A stretch of 57,315 nucleotides of DNA from Salinibacillus kushneri. Its GTDB lineage: Bacteria > Bacillota > Bacilli > Bacillales > Alkalibacillaceae. The position numbers and the translations under genes were made by a program. The notes under the pieces are model-generated. The model saw nothing but the letters and a program-made list of their open reading frames with translations. It did not search any database and had not been told where the DNA came from. Of this stretch, positions 35,154 through 44,782 are shown in pieces. How positions within the stretch are numbered: position 1 is the first letter of the stretch; every line of letters starts with the position of its first letter. Location: assembly GCF_900111405.1 (NCBI RefSeq), contig NZ_FOHJ01000008.1:1-57315 (forward strand). The letters run 5' to 3'.

Positions 35154-36089
35154 ATGTCGCAAAGCGTAATGAAGGCTTCAAAAGACGTTTTATATAAAAT
35201 GCAAGAATACTATAAGGATCAATTAAAGCCTGATCCGCCTGTACACACTTTTTTTGCCGCCAAAGTAAACGGTTGTGCGATTACCGCTTATAAATCCGGA
35301 AAAGTTTTATTTCAAGGAAAAAACCATGAAATAGAGGCTAATAAATGGGGTAGTTCAAAGAATACACAGCAGAAATATCAAACAAAACCAGACCGGCAGA
35401 TTCCCTCCTTTGTTAACCAAAGTCATATCGGTTCAGATGAGGCAGGTTCCGGTGACTTTTTTGGGCCTTTAACAACAGCAGCAGCCTATGTTGAAGAGAC
35501 TAAGATACCTTTATTAAAAGAATTAGGGGTAGGGGATTCGAAAACGATGTCAGATGATAAGATTATGGAACTTGCTAAAAAAATAAGACAGGCAGAAATC
35601 CCCTACAGTTTAATGGTATTACATAATCAAAAATATAATCATTTGCAGCAAAAGGGATGGACACAAGGGAAAATGAAGGTCATGCTTCATTATCACGCCA
35701 TCATGAAAGTTAGACAGAAAATGGATACGTCCCAGCTTAAAGGCATTCTCGTCGATCAGTTTTCCGAGCCCCATGTATTCAAACGACATTTGGCTTCGGA
35801 ACAAAAACGCATGCCTAACCAATTTCATTTTATGACTAAGGCAGAGAGTTACTCTATAGCGGTTGCTGCTGCTTCTATTATTGCCCGGGCTAAGTTTGTA
35901 AAAGAAATGGACCAACTATCCCGGGAAATCGGGTTTCACCTTCCAAAAGGTGCCAGTAAAAAAGTAGATGAACAAGCAGCAAGAATTATCCAAAAGAAGG
36001 GGAAACAAACCCTTCATGATTGCTCCAAAATTCATTTTTCTACTTATCAAAAGGCAGAAAACTTGTTGAAAAATAAACGTAACACCTAA
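35154..36089 (+). CDS. rnhC: Ribonuclease HIII
   Basis: Cleaves RNA in RNA-DNA hybrids. 311 residues: N-terminal TBP-like substrate-binding domain (about 1-80), then the RNase H core with GSDEAGSGDFFGPL (catalytic Asp95, Glu96), ILVDQFSEPHVF (third Asp) and SYSIAVAAASIIARAKF. The ATG at 35154 has AAGGAG seven bases upstream; the open frame 13 codons upstream is not used. It is transcribed opposite to zapA, as in B. subtilis. Confidence 0.95.
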   Translation: MSQSVMKASKDVLYKMQEYYKDQLKPDPPVHTFFAAKVNGCAITAYKSGKVLFQGKNHEIEANKWGSSKNTQQKYQTKPDRQIPSFVNQSHIGSDEAGSGDFFGPLTTAAAYVEETKIPLLKELGVGDSKTMSDDKIMELAKKIRQAEIPYSLMVLHNQKYNHLQQKGWTQGKMKVMLHYHAIMKVRQKMDTSQLKGILVDQFSEPHVFKRHLASEQKRMPNQFHFMTKAESYSIAVAAASIIARAKFVKEMDQLSREIGFHLPKGASKKVDEQAARIIQKKGKQTLHDCSKIHFSTYQKAENLLKNKRNT

Positions 36090-36128
36090 AAATCAACTAG
36101 AACCTGCGAGAACAATTGGACAGAAGAA

Positions 36129-36162
36129 ACCGGTTACGCCCAACCACATAAGCAGAATACAC
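36129..36162 (+). repeat. Fragment of the intergenic repeat
   Basis: CCGGTTACGCCCAACCACAT followed by AAGCAGAATACAC corresponds to the stretch CCGGTTAGGTCCGACAGCAT / AAGCAGAATTCAC of the copy at 57218-57250. Head and tail of the element are missing here. Confidence 0.45.
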
Positions 36163-36237
36163 AAAAATCACATGAAGTAAGATTCTTTACTCGGAATGAA
36201 TGACTATTGAAGATAATGGATGTACATCCATAGAAGC

Positions 36238-37074
36238 CTACTTATAAATTAAGCGATAATAGTACCTTGTCATAACAATAATGAATAGATGATAAAAATT
36301 GTGCAGCCATTTATTTTGAATCGTTTGGATGACATGGAGTTGATTCATAACATAGTCCACCGCTTTTAAAGCCAAAAAAGAACTAACACTTGCTGTTCTT
36401 TCTTTAAAAAGCTTAATGAAAAGAGTAGAAACAAAAGAAATCGTCAATGCATATAGCGGTTCTATTTTAAAGTGATTATGCCATGTAAAGGTTTTTCCTG
36501 GTTTGAATCGAATCTTACTACTGGCAGTTAATCCAAACAATATATTTACAGTTGTAGCTGTCGACATACAAAATAGTGACAATAAACGAACAACGACATT
36601 TTTTCGCTTTAAGAAAAACAACCATACATCACTAAGTTTAAAAAATGTCGGAATCAATATTACCGTGTAAATAAGTTTCCACCAGTTATGCTGATATACT
36701 TTCATATAGATAAACGTGAGTTCAATAAAAGCAAAGTAGGCAGTGAAAAAGAATTTTAGTTTCCATCCAGCCTGGAAAGCCGAAAGAAAAACAGCGGTAA
36801 AAGGAATATAAATCACTTGTGATAGGATTGCCCCAAAAATATTGTCGAGATAGGGATTTTTTAAAAACCTGGGCTTATATTGATAAGCTCTGAGATAATT
36901 TAAATTCACAAATTCAAATATACATGCAAACCCTACACAAGAAAGAACCAGAACAATCAATTGTTTTTTATTGTTATATTTGTAAAAGGTAAAAAGTAAA
37001 AGAAGACTTTGTATAACCCCTAAAATAAGATATGGCCATGTATTTCGACTGCTGATGCGTTTCATATCCACCAT
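36238..37074 (-). CDS. Polytopic membrane protein, CBO0543-like region, function unknown
   Basis: 278 residues with about seven hydrophobic helices and basic ends. The middle resembles the CBO0543 family of clostridial/bacillar membrane proteins: YLDNIFGAILSQVIYIPF, a Trp-rich turn, FIELTFIYMKVYQHNWWKL. I know of no function. The start is uncertain: ATG at 37074 lacks a ribosome site, and ATG at 37065 has GGTGG only two bases upstream. It lies between rnhC and pheT, where B. subtilis has no gene, so it is an accessory insertion in conserved synteny. Confidence 0.65.
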   Translation of the reverse strand: MVDMKRISSRNTWPYLILGVIQSLLLLFTFYKYNNKKQLIVLVLSCVGFACIFEFVNLNYLRAYQYKPRFLKNPYLDNIFGAILSQVIYIPFTAVFLSAFQAGWKLKFFFTAYFAFIELTFIYMKVYQHNWWKLIYTVILIPTFFKLSDVWLFFLKRKNVVVRLLSLFCMSTATTVNILFGLTASSKIRFKPGKTFTWHNHFKIEPLYALTISFVSTLFIKLFKERTASVSSFLALKAVDYVMNQLHVIQTIQNKWLHNFYHLFIIVMTRYYYRLIYK

Positions 37075-37137
37075 CGTTTCTTTAAATGTTTTTATGTAGT
37101 ATCTGTCTGATGGAGGAAAACTATGAGTTTTTTGATG

Positions 37138-37177
37138 AAAATGGCCCTAATAAGGCATTCCTTATTAAGGCCATTTT
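37138..37177 (-). terminator. Terminator of pheST
   Basis: AAAATGGCC plus CCTTATTA pairs with TAATAAGG plus GGCCATTTT across one mismatch; 11 bp after the pheT stop. Confidence 0.85.
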
Positions 37178-37187
37178 TCATGTATAA

Positions 37188-39620
37188 TTAACCTCTTAGC
37201 ACTGCATGGAAGCTATCTTCAACTGTATTAACAATTTGTTTACGTGCTTCTTCTACCTGCTCATCCTTAAGGGTAGCCTCAGGGTCCTGGAATCGAACAC
37301 TAAAGGCAATTGATTTTTTCCCTGCATCCATGTGCTCACCTTGATAGATGTCAAACACTTGAATATCTTTAAGATATGGTTTCCCTGCATCTGAAATTAC
37401 ATCCATGATACGTTTAGCTGGTATTTCTTCATCCACAACAAAAGCTAAATCCTGTGAAACAGATGGATAGCGTGGAATGGGTTCATAAGATCCTTCGTTC
37501 TCCATGGCTACCTCTAATAGCCGATCTACATCCAAGTCAAAAACGTAGGTGTCTGTAAGATCCATATCTTTTTGTACAGCTGGATGGATTTGTCCGATAA
37601 AGCCAACATGTTCATCCTGAACCAGAATCGCCGCGGTTCTGCCTGGATGCATTTGCTCCATTTTTAGTGATTCAAAAGAAGCATGTTGAATATCAAGTAG
37701 ATCTAACAATCCTTCTACTACACCTTTTAGGACATAGAAGTCTACAGTCTTCACTTCCTTTTGCCATTGCTGGTTAACCCAGATACCTGTAATGGCCGCA
37801 CTAAGGCGAAGCTGTTCATCTGGCTGTTTAGAAATGTTCTCTTCCTTATTTACATAAATGGATCCTAATTCATAAAGTGCTACATTCTGTTGCCGGCGGG
37901 CTAAATTGTATTGAACACTAGATAAAAGCTCAGGCAAAATGCTTAAACGCAAATGACTATGGGCTTCACTCATCGGCATTGCTAGCTTAACTGCTTTTGG
38001 CTGTAGAGCACGGATATATTGATCCATAAATTTAGCTGTATTCTCTTCTTTTGTTAGTGAATAGGTCATTGCTTCGTTTAGTCCAGCACTTTGCATATAG
38101 CGGTGAATGCTTCGTTTTAATTTTTGTTTTGTAGTTAAACCGCCAGCATTAGAGGTCCCTTCAGGCAATGTATAAGGGAGCTGATCATATCCGTAAATTC
38201 TGGCAATCTCCTCCAACATATCTTCTACAATTTGAATGTCACCTCGACGAGATGGAGCGTAAACCGTAAAGTGAGCATCTGCTTCCTCAAATGAAAAGCG
38301 AAGACGATGTAAAATATTTTTCATTTCTTCAACAGAAATAGCTGTTCCAAGGCGACGATTAATGGTTTTAGCATCGAATTCAACGATGGATTGTTCAACA
38401 GCTTGCTCATCAAATTCCGCAATACCTTCTAACACCTCTCCACCTGCATATTTCTGCATAAGCTGACATGCTCGAAGACCTGCTTCCTTAACCCGATTAG
38501 GATCTACTCCCCGTTCAAATCGTATACTGGATTCACTGCGAAGTCCGTGATCTTTGGCGGCCTTCCGAACCGTTAGAGGATTAAAATACGCAGCTTCTAC
38601 TAAAATTGTAGACGTGTCATCCTTAACCTCGGAATCTACTCCTCCCATAACACCTGCAAGAGCCATTCCTTCTTTACCGTTTGTAATGAGAAGATGGTCT
38701 TTCTGTAAATTCCGTTCTTCCCCATCTAACGTTGTCATGGTTTCTCCATTACGTGCTCTTCTAACGACAACTTCATTTGAACCAAACCGGTTAAAGTCAA
38801 AGGCATGAAGTGGCTGTCCATATTCCATAAGTACATAGTTTGTAATATCGACAACATTATTTATCGGACGAATTCCAGCGGCAATCAGGCGATTTTGCAT
38901 CCATAATGGAGATGGTCCAATTTTGATGTTTTTTACGATATAGGCGCCATAATAAGGGTTCAAATCCGCATCCTCTACACGGACTTTCACATAATCCTCT
39001 GCTTTTTCATCGATTCGATTGACTTCAACTTCAGGCAGGTGAAGGTCTTTGTCTAAAATAGCCGCAACTTCATAAGCCATTCCCATCATACTAAAGCTAT
39101 CTGCCCGATTTGGTGTAATATCTAAATCTAAAATAGTATCATTCAAATTTAGTAAATCAACCGCATTGCTTCCAACTTCAGTATCCTCTGGAAAGACAAA
39201 AATGCCATCTTCAAATTCCTTTTGAATAAATTTTTGATCAATCCCAAGCTCCTGAAGTGAACAAATCATCCCATTTGATACTTCACCGCGAAGCTTTGTC
39301 TTTTTAATTTTCATTCCGCCTGGAAGTCTGGCACCCGGCTTGGCAACAACCACTTTTTGACCTGTCGCTACGTTAGGGGCACCACAAATAATCTGTAATT
39401 CTTCATCTCCAACATCCACCTGACATACATTCAGCTTATCAGCATTTGAATGCTGTTCACAGGACTTCACATAACCGACAACGATATTTTTCAAACCTTC
39501 CCCAAACGTTTCAACACCGTCAACTTCAATTCCGCCTTTTGTAATTTTTTCGGCCAAATCATCCGGGGATATATCATCAAGATCAACATATTGTTTTAAC
39601 CAATTTAATGATAAAAGCAT
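37188..39620 (-). CDS. pheT: Phenylalanyl-tRNA synthetase beta subunit
   Basis: Forms the alpha2-beta2 synthetase with PheS. 810 residues: N-terminal tRNA-binding (OB/EMAP-like) domain with VVGYVKSCEQHSNADKLNVC, B1/B3-B4 editing region (GIRPINNVVDITNYVLMEYG, HAFDF), B5 domain, catalytic-like core and C-terminal anticodon-binding FDX-ACB domain (RYPSVSQDLAFVVDE ... FSVRFQD). ATG at 39620, AAAGGAGG upstream. 15 bp after pheS. Confidence 0.97.
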   Translation of the reverse strand: MLLSLNWLKQYVDLDDISPDDLAEKITKGGIEVDGVETFGEGLKNIVVGYVKSCEQHSNADKLNVCQVDVGDEELQIICGAPNVATGQKVVVAKPGARLPGGMKIKKTKLRGEVSNGMICSLQELGIDQKFIQKEFEDGIFVFPEDTEVGSNAVDLLNLNDTILDLDITPNRADSFSMMGMAYEVAAILDKDLHLPEVEVNRIDEKAEDYVKVRVEDADLNPYYGAYIVKNIKIGPSPLWMQNRLIAAGIRPINNVVDITNYVLMEYGQPLHAFDFNRFGSNEVVVRRARNGETMTTLDGEERNLQKDHLLITNGKEGMALAGVMGGVDSEVKDDTSTILVEAAYFNPLTVRKAAKDHGLRSESSIRFERGVDPNRVKEAGLRACQLMQKYAGGEVLEGIAEFDEQAVEQSIVEFDAKTINRRLGTAISVEEMKNILHRLRFSFEEADAHFTVYAPSRRGDIQIVEDMLEEIARIYGYDQLPYTLPEGTSNAGGLTTKQKLKRSIHRYMQSAGLNEAMTYSLTKEENTAKFMDQYIRALQPKAVKLAMPMSEAHSHLRLSILPELLSSVQYNLARRQQNVALYELGSIYVNKEENISKQPDEQLRLSAAITGIWVNQQWQKEVKTVDFYVLKGVVEGLLDLLDIQHASFESLKMEQMHPGRTAAILVQDEHVGFIGQIHPAVQKDMDLTDTYVFDLDVDRLLEVAMENEGSYEPIPRYPSVSQDLAFVVDEEIPAKRIMDVISDAGKPYLKDIQVFDIYQGEHMDAGKKSIAFSVRFQDPEATLKDEQVEEARKQIVNTVEDSFHAVLRG

Positions 39621-39635
39621 TCTCCATTTCCTCCT

Positions 39636-40670
39636 TTATGCATGATGGAATTGTTTTAAGAAGCGAACATCATTCGTATAGAAATGTCTTATATCTTCAA
39701 TTCCATATTTCAACATGGCAATTCGTTCTGGTCCCATTCCAAAAGCAAAGCCGGAATATATTTCTGAATCAAATCCTGCCATACGTAATACATTCGGATG
39801 AACCATACCTGCTCCTAAAATTTCAATCCAGCCTGAATGCTTACAAACCGAGCATCCCTCTCCATGACACATTTTACAGGAAATATCCATTTCAACAGAT
39901 GGTTCTGTAAACGGGAAAAAGCTGGGACGAAGGCGAATTTCACGATTTTGTCCAAATATTTGCTTGGCAAAGGAATTTAATACGCCTTTTAAGTCGCTCA
40001 TGCGTACATTTTCATCAACATACAATCCCTCAATTTGTGTAAATTGGTGGGAGTGTGTTGCATCGTCTGTATCACGCCTATATACTTTACCAGGACAAAT
40101 GATTTTCACAGGTCCTTTCCCTTTATGCTTTTCCATCGTTCTTGCCTGAACAGGGGATGTATGGGTACGCATTAACAGTTCCTCTGTAATATAAAAGGAA
40201 TCCTGCATATCTCGAGCAGGGTGACCTTTTGGAAGATTCAGCGCCTCAAAATTATAGTAATCCTGTTCTACTTCTGGACCTTCTGCAACTTCAAATCCCA
40301 TGCCAATAAATAAATCTTCTATATCTTCTATCAGCTTGGTTAATAAGTGAGGTCCACCTGATGGCTGCTGATAACCAGGGAGGGTAACATCAATGGATTC
40401 CTCCGCCAACTTCGCTTCCAGTGCTTCCTGATCTAATTGTTCCTGTTTGGCATCTAATTCTTTTGAAATGACTTCACGCACCTCATTGGCTAATTGCCCA
40501 ATAACCGGCCTTTCTTCTTTTGGAAGCTTTCCCATCCCTCGTAAAACTTCAGTTATGGGGCCTTTTTTTCCTAAGTAAGAAACGCGGATTTCCTGTAACT
40601 GTTTGGTATCCTTAGCTTCAACAATTTTACTTAAAGCCTCTTGTTTTAATTCCTCAAGACGTTCTCTCAT
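39636..40670 (-). CDS. pheS: Phenylalanyl-tRNA synthetase alpha subunit
   Basis: Catalytic class II synthetase subunit. 344 residues: N-terminal coiled coil (about 1-90), motif 1 in [20 protein letters not shown], motif 2 [20 protein letters not shown], a four-Cys insertion ([17 protein letters not shown]) and motif 3 [14 protein letters not shown]. The Ala in the phenylalanine pocket, GFAFGMG, is the usual one. ATG at 40670 follows AAGGAGGAT. A T-box leader controls the operon. Confidence 0.97.
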   Translation of the reverse strand: MRERLEELKQEALSKIVEAKDTKQLQEIRVSYLGKKGPITEVLRGMGKLPKEERPVIGQLANEVREVISKELDAKQEQLDQEALEAKLAEESIDVTLPGYQQPSGGPHLLTKLIEDIEDLFIGMGFEVAEGPEVEQDYYNFEALNLPKGHPARDMQDSFYITEELLMRTHTSPVQARTMEKHKGKGPVKIICPGKVYRRDTDDATHSHQFTQIEGLYVDENVRMSDLKGVLNSFAKQIFGQNREIRLRPSFFPFTEPSVEMDISCKMCHGEGCSVCKHSGWIEILGAGMVHPNVLRMAGFDSEIYSGFAFGMGPERIAMLKYGIEDIRHFYTNDVRFLKQFHHA

Positions 40671-40748
40671 GTTCCATCCTCCTTAAATTTGACTTTGCGT
40701 AATGAGACGGTTTATAAAATACTGCCAAAAAAGGTGCGAGGCCGTATT

Positions 40749-41028
40749 AAAAAAAGCCCCATCCCTTAATAAAAAGGGACGAGACTTTACATTCCGTGTT
40801 ACCACCCTCGTTGACATACGTATATAGTAGTATGCCCACTTCATTTTCATAACGGATTAAACCGGTACACCTTTACTTGCATAAAGCAAGGTCCTGGCGT
40901 CAGCTCCAGAGCGAAGTTTCAATCATGAGGCGGCAAAAAATGCTTTCAGTCTGTGGCATTTTCTCCCTTGATACCGTCTTTATCACGATTTACTAGACTC
41001 TTTCTACGCTTTTTCTCATCTTTCGTTA
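40749..41028 (-). promoter_or_regulatory. T-box leader (tRNA-Phe responsive) of pheST
   Basis: Minus strand. The T-box sequence GAGGGTGGTAACACGG (40793-40808) is followed by a terminator GTCTCGTCCC/GGGATGGGGC with seven T (40749-40784), the competing structures of T-box riboswitches. Stem I lies at the 5' end; a TTC triplet at 40913-40915 (in GAAACTTCGC) is the likely Phe specifier codon. Uncharged tRNA-Phe would stabilise the antiterminator. Confidence 0.9.
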
Positions 41029-41035
41029 TGATGAT

Positions 41036-41064
41036 ATTATAGAAAATAAGAATAAAAATTGCAA
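41036..41064 (-). promoter_or_regulatory. Sigma-A promoter of the pheST T-box transcript
   Basis: Minus strand TTGCAA (41059-41064), 17-bp spacer, TATAAT (41036-41041), overlapping the region just after the ysgA stop. Confidence 0.75.
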
Positions 41065-41065
41065 G

Positions 41066-41809
41066 TTACAGTTGAATTTTGTACATCATAATCCCTGCAG
41101 CAATGCTTACATTTAACGATTCAGCTTGACCTTTTATCGGTATATACACCTTTTGATCTGCTTGATGTAATAATTCCTCCTGCACACCATTGCCTTCATT
41201 TCCTAATATTACCGCCACTCTGTCAGGTACAGCTTGTTCCTCTATGGATATTGCATCTCTTAGGGCTGTCACCCATATCGAAAACCCATCACCTTTCAAA
41301 GCATCTATCTTAGAAGGTAAGTCTTCAAACAAAATGGGAAGGTGAAACAATGAGCCTTGTGTAGAACGAATCACTTTATCATTAAATAAATCCACACAAC
41401 CCTTCCCTAAGACAATTCCATCAAATCCAAATGCATCTGCTGTACGAATCATCGTGCCGAGATTGCCCGGGTCCTGAACAGCATCAAACAAAACGAGCTT
41501 TTTAGCCTCTTCAGGAATTTGAGATTGCTTTATTTCCACTTCAGCCATTACACCTTGTGGGGTTTCTGTATTTGTCAGCTCCGAAAATACTTTTTCGTTC
41601 ACTTCTATAATGGGAATATCTTCAGCTGTTCGCACTTTACTAGTATAGCCTTCTTTGATAATCATTTCTTTAATCTGCCAATCACTATGTAAGGCTTCTT
41701 CAATTAAATGCTCTCCTTCAATTAAAAAAGATCCGTTTTTCATTCGTTCTTTTTTTCGTTTTAATTTATTCCAACGCTTTACTTTTTTATTTTGTAATGA
41801 ATCAATCAT
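41066..41809 (-). CDS. ysgA: TrmH/SpoU-family RNA 2'-O-methyltransferase YsgA
   Basis: SAM-dependent SPOUT-fold methyltransferase. 247 residues: N-terminal substrate-binding domain (GSFLIEGEHLIEEAL), SPOUT motifs DAVQDPGNLGTMIRTADAFG, VAVILGNEGNGV and IPIKGQAESLNVSIAAGI with the trefoil knot. Target RNA not determined. ATG at 41809 (MIDSLQNKK) has a GGTGAGTGAT ribosome site; the open frame continues six codons to a GTG that lacks one. Divergent from sspI. Confidence 0.9.
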   Translation of the reverse strand: MIDSLQNKKVKRWNKLKRKKERMKNGSFLIEGEHLIEEALHSDWQIKEMIIKEGYTSKVRTAEDIPIIEVNEKVFSELTNTETPQGVMAEVEIKQSQIPEEAKKLVLFDAVQDPGNLGTMIRTADAFGFDGIVLGKGCVDLFNDKVIRSTQGSLFHLPILFEDLPSKIDALKGDGFSIWVTALRDAISIEEQAVPDRVAVILGNEGNGVQEELLHQADQKVYIPIKGQAESLNVSIAAGIMMYKIQL

Positions 41810-41865
41810 GTAATCACTCACCCGCACATTTTAGTAAGTAAATGCTTATTTATCCTTCTTATCAT

Positions 41866-41894
41866 ACATATTTTTCTTACAAACGGTCAAACTA
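41866..41894 (+). promoter_or_regulatory. Candidate sigma-G promoter of sspI
   Basis: ACATA (41866-41870), 17-bp spacer, CAAACTA (41888-41894), each one base away from the sigma-G pattern (GHATR, CATNHTA). sspI is a forespore sigma-G gene in B. subtilis. Confidence 0.35.
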
Positions 41895-41930
41895 TGCCTA
41901 TCAAAGTTGAAAAGAATGAGGTGACATTTG

Positions 41931-42143
41931 ATGGATTTGGATTTACGAAAAGCTGTCCTTCACAATGTTTCAGGAAACAGTGCCGATGAAATAGAAGCAA
42001 CCATTGTAGATGCCATTCAGGGTGGAGAGGAAAAGACCCTGCCAGGCTTAGGCGTTCTTTTTGAAGTATACTGGAAGAATGCTGATGAATCAGAGAAAGA
42101 GGACGTTTTGGATGTTATTGAAGATGGATTAAAAAATAAGTAA
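41931..42143 (+). CDS. sspI: Small acid-soluble spore protein SspI
   Basis: Minor SASP of the spore core, 70 residues, highly similar to B. subtilis SspI ([44 protein letters not shown]). The ATG at 41931 has AGGTG seven bases upstream; an in-frame TTG one codon earlier is not needed. Single gene divergent from ysgA, ending in a bidirectional terminator shared with the convergent protease gene. Confidence 0.95.
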   Translation: MDLDLRKAVLHNVSGNSADEIEATIVDAIQGGEEKTLPGLGVLFEVYWKNADESEKEDVLDVIEDGLKNK

Positions 42144-42175
42144 CACAAAAGAAAACGTTTGTAAAAGAACACCAA

Positions 42176-42214
42176 AAAGAAGTATGTGTCGACTAACAGA
42201 ACACATACTTCTTT
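42176..42214. terminator. Bidirectional terminator between sspI and the M50 protease gene
   Basis: AAAGAAGTATGTGT pairs with ACACATACTTCTTT (14 bp) around an 11-nt loop; TATTTTT follows on the plus strand and TTTTTGGTG on the minus strand. Confidence 0.9.
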
Positions 42215-42222
42215 ATTTTTCC

Positions 42223-43335
42223 TTATAAGATCAGATGCTGATTGTATTCTAATATTGCCATACCCAATAAAAGGAAAACAACTAAAAATAAGATTAATCC
42301 AAGGTATAGAAGAAGGGATATAACCTTTGTTTTTAAAGAGGTTTCATAATAAGTCTGGAGTCGGTCCAGTTCTTCATCAAGCTCTTTTAGTCGAGTCTGA
42401 TAGGTTTCTGCCAGGTCCTGAAAAACCGGATAATCTTCTTCTTCATAAAAATCCAATTTGTTCATTGTTTTTTGTACCCATTCTTCTTTTAATTTAGCTT
42501 GCTTGATTTCTATTTTATTTTTCGATGTATTCGTATGCTGTTGTAAATAAGATTGCAGCTTTCTATGCTTATATAGCAGATGATTTTTCAACATTATAAT
42601 CCGATTACCACGTTCTTCTATTTGTAACATTGCTTTTCTTTCATTCTCGAGCTCCGTTAAAAATGTTTGTTCAGATGATAACAGTTTAGTCTTATCTTTT
42701 TCCTGATAACGATGCCACCATGTAATGGCTCCAAAAATAAGAATTAAAAATAAAATCGGATCTGGAGAAATAAAAATAATAGGTACAAGAATCAGCAACC
42801 CTATTAACCAGATTTTAGTAGATAGAACGGTTACGATCCGTCCTCCATCCAAAGGTGATACCGGAAATAAATTAAATAAATTAATAAGTGCTCCTAATTC
42901 GATCACAAGTCCCCAGTAAGGATCTGAGGTAAACAAATAGAGTAAACCAGCAGGAAGGATAGACAATAAGCCAGCCAAAGGGCCACCATATGCTATAAAA
43001 AATTCCTGCTTTGCATTTTTAATGTTTTTCGGGTCAATTCCAATTATTGCACCAACAAAAGGAAGAAAAATAGCGGGACTGGTAGGGATTCCTTTCATTT
43101 TTGCAGCTGCCAAGTGCCCCATTTCATGAACAAAAATGAGATAAACAATGGCGAGAGCAAACTTCCAGCCAAAAACCATCGCATATCCACCAAGAGAGAC
43201 AAACATCGAGCCGAGAGTAGCGAATTTGCCAATCTTAAATATTCCAACCACCCATTTAAGCTTGGATAATAAAAATAAACCAACAACTGTAAGCCAGCCC
43301 CATATGCTTTTATTTGCTTTTGCTTTTGCCTCCAA
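42223..43335 (-). CDS. Site-2-type zinc metalloprotease (M50 family) with C-terminal coiled coil
   Basis: Intramembrane protease-like protein of about 370 residues. The zinc site HEMGH is in the second or third membrane helix (about residue 70) and the third ligand in SPLDGGRI about 100 residues later; helices fill the first 210 residues. Then comes a soluble, charged, helical region (about 215-340) and a final membrane segment. Start uncertain: TTG at 43335 (M-EAKAKANKS) has AAGGGGG 11 bases upstream; an ATG at 43362 has no ribosome site. Substrate unknown. An extended -10 (TGGTACAAT) lies near 43399. Confidence 0.75.
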   Translation of the reverse strand: MEAKAKANKSIWGWLTVVGLFLLSKLKWVVGIFKIGKFATLGSMFVSLGGYAMVFGWKFALAIVYLIFVHEMGHLAAAKMKGIPTSPAIFLPFVGAIIGIDPKNIKNAKQEFFIAYGGPLAGLLSILPAGLLYLFTSDPYWGLVIELGALINLFNLFPVSPLDGGRIVTVLSTKIWLIGLLILVPIIFISPDPILFLILIFGAITWWHRYQEKDKTKLLSSEQTFLTELENERKAMLQIEERGNRIIMLKNHLLYKHRKLQSYLQQHTNTSKNKIEIKQAKLKEEWVQKTMNKLDFYEEEDYPVFQDLAETYQTRLKELDEELDRLQTYYETSLKTKVISLLLYLGLILFLVVFLLLGMAILEYNQHLIL

Positions 43336-43445
43336 AATATATAATTCCCCCTTAAATATCATATGATATTTCCATAATTTCCTAATTAAAGCAATATCAT
43401 TGTACCATAATACGTTAAGTTTAATAACCCTTACAGAAGAAGGAG

Positions 43446-43485
43446 AATAAAGCGGAAGCGACCGATAGCACTATCCGTATAGGAC
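43446..43485 (+). repeat. Degenerate intergenic repeat fragment
   Basis: AATAAAGCGGAAGCGACCGA followed by a TATAGGAC element resembles the head of the AGAAAAGCGGAGGCGACCGG repeat, with several substitutions. Confidence 0.35.
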
Positions 43486-43571
43486 GTTGATGGAGAAATC
43501 TTATGGAGAATTCTGCAGGACTTTTGGTAATTGGTCCAGAATCAGGACATTTAATCCCTTAAGATAATAAT

Positions 43572-43608
43572 TAAGCATGTGATCCTTAAAATAAAGACCA
43601 CATGCTTA
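43572..43608 (-). terminator. Terminator of ysdC
   Basis: TAAGCATGTG pairs with CACATGCTTA around a 17-nt loop, nine bases after the ysdC stop; AATTATTATC follows, a weak T tract. Confidence 0.6.
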
Positions 43609-43616
43609 TAAAATAA

Positions 43617-44702
43617 TTAATCAAACGTAATTTCTTTTACCGTATCAGCATCTAAACCTTTAATCACTTCCACAATAAGCTTCACGGCATTTTCAAAGTC
43701 GTCACGATGAAGCATAGCCGCATGTGTGTGGATATAGCGTGTAGCAATGGTAATGGATAAGGCAGGCACACCATTTGCAGTTAAATGGATGGAACCTGAA
43801 TCTGTACCTCCACCTGCCAAGGAAGCATATTGGTAAGGGATATTATGTTTATCAGCTGTATCCACAACAAAATCACGAAGTCCCTTATGAGAAATCATCG
43901 ATGCATCATAAAGAATAATTTGAGGACCATCCCCCATTTTACTGGATGCATCTTTATCGGAAATACCTGGTGTATCACCTGCAATTCCTACATCCACTGC
44001 AAATCCGACATCTGGCTGGATGGTATGTGTAGCTGTTTTCGCTCCACGTAAGCCAACTTCCTCTTGTACCGTCCCAACTCCATAAACGACATTTGGATGC
44101 TTCTCATCTTTTAGCTGTTTTAATACATCAATCGCGATAGCTAAGCCAATACGGTTATCCCATGCTTTTGCCAGAAGCATCTTTTCATTATTCATAACGG
44201 TAAAATCGAAATATGGAACAACCGAATCACCAGGTACAACACCAAATTCTGTGGCCTCTTCCTTGCTTGAAGCCCCGATATCAATAAACATATCCTTAAT
44301 TTCGATTGGTTTTTTTCTTGCCTCTGCTGAAAGAACATGTGGAGGTTTTGAACCAATAACTCCTGTTACTTCCCCTTTTTTCGTCAAAATCGTCACACGT
44401 TGGGCAAGCATGACCTGACTCCACCAGCCACCGACTGTTTGGAAATAAACAAACCCATCATCATCAATTCGGGTTACCATAAAGCCTACCTCGTCCAGGT
44501 GACCTGCAACCATCACTTTTGGTCCATTCTCATCACCGGTTTTTTTGGCAATTAAGCTGCCTAATCCATCCGTAAATAATTCATCTGCATATGGAGCTAT
44601 GTATTTACGCATAACTTCTCTTGGTTCTTTTTCATGACCTGCAATTCCTTTAGCATCGGTTAAATCTTTTAACATAGTCAAGGTTTCATCGAGTTTTACC
44701 AT
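43617..44702 (-). CDS. ysdC: M42-family metallo-aminopeptidase YsdC
   Basis: Dinuclear zinc/cobalt aminopeptidase of the tetrahedral M42 family, 361 residues. Metal and catalytic motifs in order: [10 protein letters not shown] (about residue 67), [19 protein letters not shown] (Glu pair), [10 protein letters not shown] and [13 protein letters not shown] at 44702 has AAAGGAGGAG upstream. In B. subtilis annotated as a putative glutamyl aminopeptidase or endoglucanase; peptidase is supported by these motifs. Monocistronic with its own promoter and terminator. Confidence 0.92.
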   Translation of the reverse strand: MVKLDETLTMLKDLTDAKGIAGHEKEPREVMRKYIAPYADELFTDGLGSLIAKKTGDENGPKVMVAGHLDEVGFMVTRIDDDGFVYFQTVGGWWSQVMLAQRVTILTKKGEVTGVIGSKPPHVLSAEARKKPIEIKDMFIDIGASSKEEATEFGVVPGDSVVPYFDFTVMNNEKMLLAKAWDNRIGLAIAIDVLKQLKDEKHPNVVYGVGTVQEEVGLRGAKTATHTIQPDVGFAVDVGIAGDTPGISDKDASSKMGDGPQIILYDASMISHKGLRDFVVDTADKHNIPYQYASLAGGGTDSGSIHLTANGVPALSITIATRYIHTHAAMLHRDDFENAVKLIVEVIKGLDADTVKEITFD

Positions 44703-44740
44703 CTATTTGCTCCTCCTTTATATGTATACATCCATTCCTT

Positions 44741-44769
44741 ATTATACCTATCTTTCATTTATTTAACAA
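44741..44769 (-). promoter_or_regulatory. Sigma-A promoter of ysdC
   Basis: Minus strand TTGTTA (44764-44769), 17-bp spacer, TATAAT (44741-44746), 39 bp upstream of ysdC. Confidence 0.6.
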
Positions 44770-44782
44770 AAAGGAAGGATTA

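Noticed and set aside
34941-35162. 73-residue minus-strand ORF in the zapA/rnhC spacer
   Set aside because: It reads through the 35014-35052 hairpin and overlaps the rnhC start; no ribosome site or family.
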